Source: Candidatus Rickettsia kotlanii | GTDB lineage: Bacteria; Pseudomonadota; Alphaproteobacteria; Rickettsiales; Rickettsiaceae | Length of the DNA: 64,000 nucleotides | Assembly (NCBI GenBank): GCA_030295365.1 | Contig: AP027062.1 | Location: forward strand, 82,001 to 146,000 | Direction: 5' to 3' | Shown: positions 58,162 through 64,000 of the stretch, piece by piece | Numbering within the stretch: position 1 is the stretch's first letter | Layout of the letters: every line of letters begins with the position of its first letter | Notes under the pieces: model-generated | Told to the model about the DNA's origin: nothing | Database searches by the model: none | The model's input: the letters and a program-made list of their open reading frames with translations, nothing else | Made by a program: the position numbers and the translations under genes

Positions 58162-61100
58162 TTAGAAGTTTACACGGACTTTTAGAGTACCTTGATGTGC
58201 AGTATATTTACTTGCAATCTGAGCATCGTAACCGATTCCATACTCCATCTTAGCATCAGATCTTATGCTTGCACTTAAACCTAAATTATAAGATGTTTTA
58301 GCGGTTCTGTTAGGCTGGCTTATACACGGAGTAACTTGTCCGTCTAATACAGACTGAGTTTTAGATAATCTACCAGTTACTTTGTGCACCACAAAAGCGT
58401 GAACTTCCGGATATACCGCAAGATCAGTTATGTTCATAGTACCGGCTACTTTAGCACCTACTATTAAATCGGTTCTATCGCTAAACTTGCTATTAACTTG
58501 CTTGTTTGCAACTTTTGTACCGGTCTCTTTGTAGTTTTCGTCAGAAGACTTTAAGTAGCTAAGTCCTGCCATTGGAGTTACTAACACACCTTGCATTGCA
58601 TTGCAATCATAACCGACTGTTAAGTTACCACCAAATGTCATGTTACCGTAATTACCGGCAGCAATTTGCTTGCTCATATTACCGTTAGCATCGAAGAAGT
58701 AACGCTGACTTTTGTTCTTCACTTGGTTTAAGCTAAATATTGCACTACCTTGAGCAAAGAAGTTCTCAACAAGCTGCTGGGCACCATATAGAGAGAATGA
58801 GAAACCGTTAACGTCAGTCTTATCACCTTTCTTATAATCTTGATGTTTTATATCAGTTTTAGTGATACCGATAGCAGCGCCGATCATTAAGTTATCTTTA
58901 ACTAGCGTATCTAAACCGATTACGACACCGGTGGTTTCAGCTTTATAACCAGCTAAACTACCTTTCTTACTTTGATGTGCATCAGTATAGAAAGGTTTTG
59001 CCCATATACCATAAGCTACATTATCAACAGCCTCGTCACCTGCAGCAACCGCAGCTGGTATTACTCTAGCTTCAGGTCCAACCATTTCAGCAGTTTCAGG
59101 AATACCTAAATATCTAAGAGCACCTAATCTGTTACCAAGTTGAGCTTGGATATCTTTAGCTACATCTAATTGTGCATTAGTTATAGCCGCACTTGTATCG
59201 GTAACGATAGCTCCGACAAAATTAGCAGCATCAACACTATTTTTAGCTAAAAGAAGATTATTATATGCTGCAGTATTAGTTGCATTTACAAATGTTGTAA
59301 CGTTCTGACCTATACCCGGTGCGCCTCCAAATGGACTATTTGTGATATCATTAATAACTACGTTTGCTGCATTGTTAGTACGTGTTATTACATAATCTTG
59401 GTTAGCAGCACGTATTAAACCGTAATTTACGAAACGATTACTTCCGGTTACAACAAAGTTAGGAGCTCCTAAAGTACCGTTAAATCTAGCACCACCTTGG
59501 ATTAAAGTATAAGTTTGTGTACCATTGAAATTTGCATTGGCATTATCTTGTACGTTAATGGTTGTAGTTCCTGTGGTTGTTGCATTAACTTGAGCACCTT
59601 CCGCGATAACGATGTGACCTATATTATCATTTGCTAATGTTAAAGTAGTTTCAATAGAAGTATTGTTTCCCCATGTTGAAGTACCACTTGCAAATGTTAA
59701 AGTATTTGTAAGAAGAGCGATTTTACCGTTAATAGCAGTAGTACCACCACCTAAAACTACATTAGAATTTAAAAGATCTAAGTTATAAGTACCAAAGTCT
59801 ATGACTTGTGAATAAATATTTCCTTGTAATCCTGCACCATTATTACTACCTGTAAATCTAACAGAAGCTACAGGAGTATCTGAAGCACCTATATTACCGA
59901 CGCATGCATTACCTAAATAAGTTACAGTACCGTTATTAGCTTTAGTAGTAACAATCATACTTGTAGAATTAGAAAATATACCGTCAACAAACCTTACATT
60001 AGCGTTACCGTTAACACTTCCAAGAGTAATTTTACCGTCAAAATCTGTTCCGACTATACCACCTGTAGTAACAGTTACACCGTCATTAATTGTTGCGTTA
60101 GTTGCAATAATATTACCTAAGTTGTTATAGTCTGTAGTAAACGTTACTTGCTTTAACTGTGAAGCGCCAATACCTGTGCCTAAGCCATAAACTGTACCAG
60201 GGATATTAGGAACACCACCGCTAAGTGTGACAGTACCTTGATTATTGTTTATAGTACTAATACCTGCATATAATGCAGTAGCATTAACGATTATACCGTT
60301 ATCGCTTCCAAGACCTAGACCTACGATATTATTTTGATCACCGATTACTTGATTGTCAGCGATGACACTATCAACACCTGAAACAATCACGCTAGGAACC
60401 GCAAAACCTGTAGCTGTTTCATTACCTACGGTACTTTTAATTGTTAAAGGAATTCTGTTGTCTGCATCATTCAATGGAATGCCGTCAGGTAAGAATAAAG
60501 CTGCACCTAAACTTGCATTTTCAAAAGCAATCGTCTTAGTCACAGCACCATGATAATTACCTGCATTACCTATCTCATTAATCACTACATTACCGGGACC
60601 AGAAACCGTTATGTGTTTTAAAGCATCAACAAGTGCAGCTTGTTTGTTTAATGTTACGGTAATAGGACTAGTGTTAACGAATTCTACTATACCGGTACCA
60701 TCGGCAGATGCGATACAGTTTGCAGTATAGTTACCACTGATTTGTAAGGTAGAATTAGCTGCAATTGTAGTGTTACCATTAAATGTTGCATTACCTAAGA
60801 ACTTAACAGTAGTACCATTATCTAATGCTACAGTATTAAACTTATTACCTTGCTGTCCACCGACTGTACCGCTTACTATATTTGTTCCACCGGCATTAAA
60901 GACGAAAGAACCTACGTTAGCATCGGTAGTAGTAATATTAGTAGCATATAAATTTACACCTTTACCCACATTTAATACAGTATCAACATGAGCCCCTTTA
61001 GATCCAAAATTAATTTCTGCAAGTGGATTTATAGCACTACCTAAATTTGTACCGGCTGCAAGAGTTGTATTACCATCTACAACAGGATTAAATATTATTT

Positions 61101-63117
61101 TACCTTGACCGGCAGCATTTGTAGTTCTTGTTATTAAATAAGCATTATGAGCGAATTGTACTGAACCGTTATTTCCAATAACTAACTCGTTAATAGCAAC
61201 ATTACCGCCATTTAAAGCTGTTTTACTTGAGCCAATATTAAATTGTCCAAGAGTTTTATTATTAGCTCCAATAGCACCGATTGTACCGCTAATAGTTAAA
61301 GTTTGAGCATTTGTTAGGCTACTCGCATCAACAACGCCTGTTTGATCAGTAGCCATAGCTAAATCAAAATTAACTAAAATATTATCTTGAGTGCTTGTTA
61401 ATTTAATAGTACCACCGTTAGCTTGGAAATTAATCGTCCCACCAACATTAGTACCAATAATATTTGCTCCACCAAGTGTTAATGTTTTTGTAGCATCGTT
61501 AGCTAAAGTAATACTTTGTAACATAGCAGCACCGCCACCGTTACCTATATCGCCGGTAATTGTAGCACTACCGTCTAAGGTAATAGCACCGGCTGCAAGG
61601 GCACCGCCGACAAGAGCAGTTTGGTTAACTTTACCGTTTATAACTGTATTGTCAGCAAGTTTAAAGACAGAACCGACATTTCCTAAACGTAACTCGGCAT
61701 TATGTGTTCCTGATAATTGGACAACTCCGGCACCTGATACTTCAATTGCTGTAACATTATTTGTCACCGCAACATTTGCATCTGCACTAGCACTTGCTAA
61801 AGTACCGTTAGTATCAAAAGTTATTACACCTGCAGTGTTACCGGGATTGCTAGCATCACCTGTAAAATTACCGATAAGGGTCATAGCATTAGGAACTGTA
61901 ATCTGTGCTGCAAGATTACCGAAATCAGTAGTACCAAAGTTTGAGTTTTCGGTTATTGCAACTTTAGAAGCTGCTGTTTTAAAGGCAGTAGTACCGTCTG
62001 TACCAACGTCAACTATATGTCTAAAATTTACTTGTCCATTTGGATTAGCACTTTGTATAATCATGTCTTTAGCATAAACTTGTCCAGCGATTGTTGCTAC
62101 CTTACCATTATCTACGCTAACAATAAAGCCTGCAGCTCTACCTGCGTCATTATTAGTACCTATTACTGCATTAGCAAGGCCTGCATTAGCTATAAGTTGA
62201 CCGTTTACTGCAGCAGTGTTAAATTCGATAATACCTTTTAGATTACCGCCTAAACTTTCTGTAACGTTAAAGTCGGTAGCAGCATTATGCTTACTTAATA
62301 ATACTAATCTACCCGTACCGTCTGTTCCATTAAAATTAATAGTAGCACCACCTGTTTGTAAATTTAAAGCATTACCATTAGTAGCATCAGTATTGAACAT
62401 GAAACCTTGACCGTCACCGATATTAATTGCCTTAACAGTAGCAAAACTTTTATCTGCAACTTGAATAAATCCATTAGTAACATCTAATGTACCATTAACA
62501 CCATTTACAGCCTTACCTCCAAGTACAAGAGGAGCTTCTTGAGTTGTAGGATTTGCTAAATTAAATACTAATGTAGAAGCCGCAGCACCGAAGTTTATTG
62601 TTCCTACACCGCGAAGATCATTATTGGCAATAGCAACACCACCATTAAATCCTGCAACAACATTTTGAGCATTGCGTGTAACAGCAGCTTGTGCATCAGT
62701 AATACCTTGACCTGTTATAGCAAGAGTTTTACCGGCACCAAGCGTAAGTTCAAAGAAGTGACCGTTATTAGCAGTATTAGTAATGAACCCTAAGGTAGTA
62801 TCTGCACTCACTGTCACTGCTAAATTGTTTGCAACACCTAAAGACAAACCGTTAAAACTACCGTCTGGAGTATTGAAATCAATACCATGATTAGCAGTAA
62901 TAACTGCATTTAGAGCAACCGCAGCATCTACTGGAGGATTGACAGCTTGGTCAAATCCCACACCATCAACAGTTGCAGCAACTCCGTTTGTTGTTCTATG
63001 CTGCTGTATAGCAGCACCCATAGCTGAACCTGCAAAACTGGCTACTATGGTAGCTGTAGAAGCAGTTACCAACCCTGCGGAAATTAATTTTTTTAGAAGA
63101 TTCGGTTTTTGAGCCAT
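58162..63117 (-). CDS. ompB: Outer-membrane autotransporter OmpB (Sca5)
   Basis: OmpB is the major surface protein of Rickettsia. It binds host Ku70 and protects against ubiquitin coating and autophagy (from the literature on this family). The 1651-residue protein has a long signal sequence (KKLISAGLVTASTATIVASF, then AGSAMGAA). The large Gly/Asn/Thr-rich beta-helical passenger (about 37-1330) has many repeats of the form GNIxFxxNGTLxL. The C-terminal autotransporter barrel runs from about residue 1375 (NVAYGIWAKPFYTDAHQSKK) to the closing aromatic residue (LKVRVNF). OmpB is known to be cut into passenger and barrel fragments. The passenger starts AIQQHRTTNGVAATVDGVGF, a spotted-fever-group style sequence. 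All opposite-strand open frames in this span are shadows of the low-complexity passenger. Confidence 0.98.
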   Translation of the reverse strand: MAQKPNLLKKLISAGLVTASTATIVASFAGSAMGAAIQQHRTTNGVAATVDGVGFDQAVNPPVDAAVALNAVITANHGIDFNTPDGSFNGLSLGVANNLAVTVSADTTLGFITNTANNGHFFELTLGAGKTLAITGQGITDAQAAVTRNAQNVVAGFNGGVAIANNDLRGVGTINFGAAASTLVFNLANPTTQEAPLVLGGKAVNGVNGTLDVTNGFIQVADKSFATVKAINIGDGQGFMFNTDATNGNALNLQTGGATINFNGTDGTGRLVLLSKHNAATDFNVTESLGGNLKGIIEFNTAAVNGQLIANAGLANAVIGTNNDAGRAAGFIVSVDNGKVATIAGQVYAKDMIIQSANPNGQVNFRHIVDVGTDGTTAFKTAASKVAITENSNFGTTDFGNLAAQITVPNAMTLIGNFTGDASNPGNTAGVITFDTNGTLASASADANVAVTNNVTAIEVSGAGVVQLSGTHNAELRLGNVGSVFKLADNTVINGKVNQTALVGGALAAGAITLDGSATITGDIGNGGGAAMLQSITLANDATKTLTLGGANIIGTNVGGTINFQANGGTIKLTSTQDNILVNFDLAMATDQTGVVDASSLTNAQTLTISGTIGAIGANNKTLGQFNIGSSKTALNGGNVAINELVIGNNGSVQFAHNAYLITRTTNAAGQGKIIFNPVVDGNTTLAAGTNLGSAINPLAEINFGSKGAHVDTVLNVGKGVNLYATNITTTDANVGSFVFNAGGTNIVSGTVGGQQGNKFNTVALDNGTTVKFLGNATFNGNTTIAANSTLQISGNYTANCIASADGTGIVEFVNTSPITVTLNKQAALVDALKHITVSGPGNVVINEIGNAGNYHGAVTKTIAFENASLGAALFLPDGIPLNDADNRIPLTIKSTVGNETATGFAVPSVIVSGVDSVIADNQVIGDQNNIVGLGLGSDNGIIVNATALYAGISTINNNQGTVTLSGGVPNIPGTVYGLGTGIGASQLKQVTFTTDYNNLGNIIATNATINDGVTVTTGGIVGTDFDGKITLGSVNGNANVRFVDGIFSNSTSMIVTTKANNGTVTYLGNACVGNIGASDTPVASVRFTGSNNGAGLQGNIYSQVIDFGTYNLDLLNSNVVLGGGTTAINGKIALLTNTLTFASGTSTWGNNTSIETTLTLANDNIGHIVIAEGAQVNATTTGTTTINVQDNANANFNGTQTYTLIQGGARFNGTLGAPNFVVTGSNRFVNYGLIRAANQDYVITRTNNAANVVINDITNSPFGGAPGIGQNVTTFVNATNTAAYNNLLLAKNSVDAANFVGAIVTDTSAAITNAQLDVAKDIQAQLGNRLGALRYLGIPETAEMVGPEARVIPAAVAAGDEAVDNVAYGIWAKPFYTDAHQSKKGSLAGYKAETTGVVIGLDTLVKDNLMIGAAIGITKTDIKHQDYKKGDKTDVNGFSFSLYGAQQLVENFFAQGSAIFSLNQVKNKSQRYFFDANGNMSKQIAAGNYGNMTFGGNLTVGYDCNAMQGVLVTPMAGLSYLKSSDENYKETGTKVANKQVNSKFSDRTDLIVGAKVAGTMNITDLAVYPEVHAFVVHKVTGRLSKTQSVLDGQVTPCISQPNRTAKTSYNLGLSASIRSDAKMEYGIGYDAQIASKYTAHQGTLKVRVNF

Positions 63118-63168
63118 AATTTTTGTCCTATATTTAAGTTAAAATTTAGTATCTAGTATCAAAACAAA

Positions 63169-63207
63169 CTTATCAAATGTGAGTTAAGATATCCCACATT
63201 TGATAAG
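63169..63207. promoter_or_regulatory. Perfect 13-bp inverted repeat in the ompB leader
   Basis: CTTATCAAATGTG (63169-63181) and CACATTTGATAAG (63195-63207) are exact reverse complements with a 13-base spacer, 52-90 bases upstream of the ompB ATG. It is either a stable hairpin in the 5' UTR or a dimeric operator. There is no T-run, so it is not a terminator. Confidence 0.65.
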
Positions 63208-63254
63208 GAAATAACCTAATATTTTGTTTCAATAGTTTCTAAACTACAGACTAT

Positions 63255-63283
63255 AGCATACTATATATTGTATATAATTACAA
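63255..63283 (-). promoter_or_regulatory. Predicted ompB promoter
   Basis: On the minus strand TTGTAA (63283-63278) and TATGCT (63260-63255) are spaced by 17 bases. The implied start near 63247 gives a leader of about 130 bases that includes the 13-bp inverted repeat. Predicted by eye; the region is AT-rich, so other -10 boxes (TATAGT) are possible. Confidence 0.45.
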
Positions 63284-63356
63284 GCATCGCTATATTTTTT
63301 TTATAAAGTTTTAATAAATGTTATATTTTTACCACATTGGTGTTATGCCTTATCAG

Positions 63357-63495
63357 TGTCATCCCGTGGCTTGACCACGGGATCCAAAAAAATAACTTAA
63401 TAAGTATACATTTTTGATTTTTTTAGATGGATACCGCTACAAGCCTCGCAGTATGACACCAAGAACTGGATCCCGTGGTCAAGTCACGGGATGAC
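63357..63495. repeat. Palindromic repeat, family C
   Basis: GTGTCATCCCGTGGCTTGACC…GGGATCCAAAA is mirrored by GGATCCCGTGGTCAAGTCAC…GGGATGACG. A second weaker arm, GGATACCGCTACAAGCCTCG…TATGACA, lies inside. It fills the space between the SpoT-domain gene and the ompB promoter. Confidence 0.82.
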
Positions 63496-63509
63496 GAACT
63501 AATGCCCCC

Positions 63510-64000
63510 CTATTCTTCGTTAAATATTAGCACTTCAGCAGTATTTGCCCATTTTAGCATTTCGTCGTATTTAGTATGCCAAATACACATAATTTCTTTT
63601 TCATATTCTACAATTTGCTCTTCTAATCCTTCAAATTGTTTCACCATTTGACGTGCTTTAGAAAGTATTGTGTCATTAGTAACGTCAAAAACTTTTTTCA
63701 AATGACGGTCTTGTTCTTCTTTATAATTTAAATGAGCTGCTCTACCAAGCTCGGCATCTTTATGCATATCTTCACTTCTTATCTGTATTTCAAAATTACG
63801 TTTAGAGTGTACAAGCTGCATTACATTATGAAGAGACTGATAGCCGTTGCTTTTTGGTCTATTGATATAATCTTTGGTGTATAACCAATCTAAATGCGGA
63901 GAACTCTTAACTACGTCCAAAGCATTATAGCATAGAGCTTTAGATTTAACTATAATCCTACATGCAATTAAGTCTTTCAATGCACCAATCGGCACTCCTT
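63510..64000 (-). CDS. RelA/SpoT-domain protein, C-terminal part (continues beyond window)
   Basis: The frame ends at 63510 and stays open to the right edge (a GTG at 63995 is possible but probably internal). It carries the (p)ppGpp synthetase-type core: KDLIACRIIV, YINRPKSNGYQSLHNVMQL and FEIQIRSEDMHKDAELGRAA, followed by HLNYKEE and a helical tail. These match RelA/SpoT nucleotide-transferase motifs. Rickettsia carries several short, partly split spoT-like genes, and this seems to be one. The N-terminal extent is not visible. Confidence 0.82.
   Translation of the reverse strand, partial: GVPIGALKDLIACRIIVKSKALCYNALDVVKSSPHLDWLYTKDYINRPKSNGYQSLHNVMQLVHSKRNFEIQIRSEDMHKDAELGRAAHLNYKEEQDRHLKKVFDVTNDTILSKARQMVKQFEGLEEQIVEYEKEIMCIWHTKYDEMLKWANTAEVLIFNEE

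Noticed and set aside
58162-63117. Several plus-strand open frames opposite ompB (for example 61391-62077)
   Set aside because: They are antisense to a biased, repeat-like passenger domain, have no start signals or recognisable domains, and OmpB itself is certain.
2547-63495. CRISPR array
   Set aside because: The many repeats are palindromic and dispersed, not tandem direct repeats with regular spacers, and no cas genes are seen.

Overview
This AT-rich window carries many decaying genes and dense families of palindromic repeats. It is very probably the chromosome of a spotted-fever-group Rickettsia. The main evidence is a full-length OmpB/Sca5 autotransporter at the right end (58162-63117, minus strand), Rickettsia palindromic-element (RPE)-like inserts inside housekeeping genes, and typical rickettsial gene content: a short ValRS, split Rpn nucleases, SpoT fragments and two-membrane lipoprotein export genes. 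The species is not assigned.

Layout. 0-2.1 kb: cspA, tRNA-Leu(UAA) and gene remnants. 2.1-8 kb: an envelope-biogenesis cluster, lptD-surA-ksgA on the minus strand, then xseA. 8-11.4 kb: a broken SBP/TRIC gene, xthA, a SemiSWEET and der. 11.5-15.3 kb: a DUF4143 ATPase and two dead genes. 15.4-18.5 kb: ubiB, ubiE and mutM. 18.6-23 kb: a decay zone with manC, a PHB depolymerase and a COG2958-like gene, all broken. 23-32.3 kb: tmk-metG-tatD, an MFS transporter, ubiA, a broken Rpn nuclease and valS. 32.3-40.1 kb: a second decay zone (LicD, DUF4143 ATPase, a large unknown gene, SDR-DoxX, DUF2269) with intact rmuC inside it. 40.4-55.6 kb: clpX, a GNAT, queC-hicBA, tRNA-His, an ABC exporter, a small secreted protein, an MFS drug exporter, lolC-lolD, a Ulp1/CE-clan protease effector candidate, a CBS-domain hemolysin-like protein and ccmF. 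55.6-64 kb: a broken NB-ARC/TPR gene, ompB and a partial RelA/SpoT-domain gene.

Functional themes. LptD, SurA, LolC and LolD build the outer membrane into which OmpB inserts. UbiA, UbiB, UbiE and CcmF serve the respiratory chain. MutM, XthA, XseA and RmuC handle DNA repair. ClpX and CspA serve stress and protein quality control. The protease at 50392-52275 is the best host-interaction candidate besides OmpB.

The most interesting non-coding signal is several repeat families. Three RPE-like families lie between genes and also sit in frame inside ksgA, ubiB, tatD (two inserts), the MFS gene and ccmF (three inserts). A separate four-copy family (12707, 36271, 46277, 50203) shares a conserved core, but each copy has different, self-complementary outer arms, and all copies lie at gene 3' ends. 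Two further elements (56-195 and 18591-18855) share the same terminal inverted repeat. All coordinates for repeats and broken genes were read by eye and may be off by a few bases.
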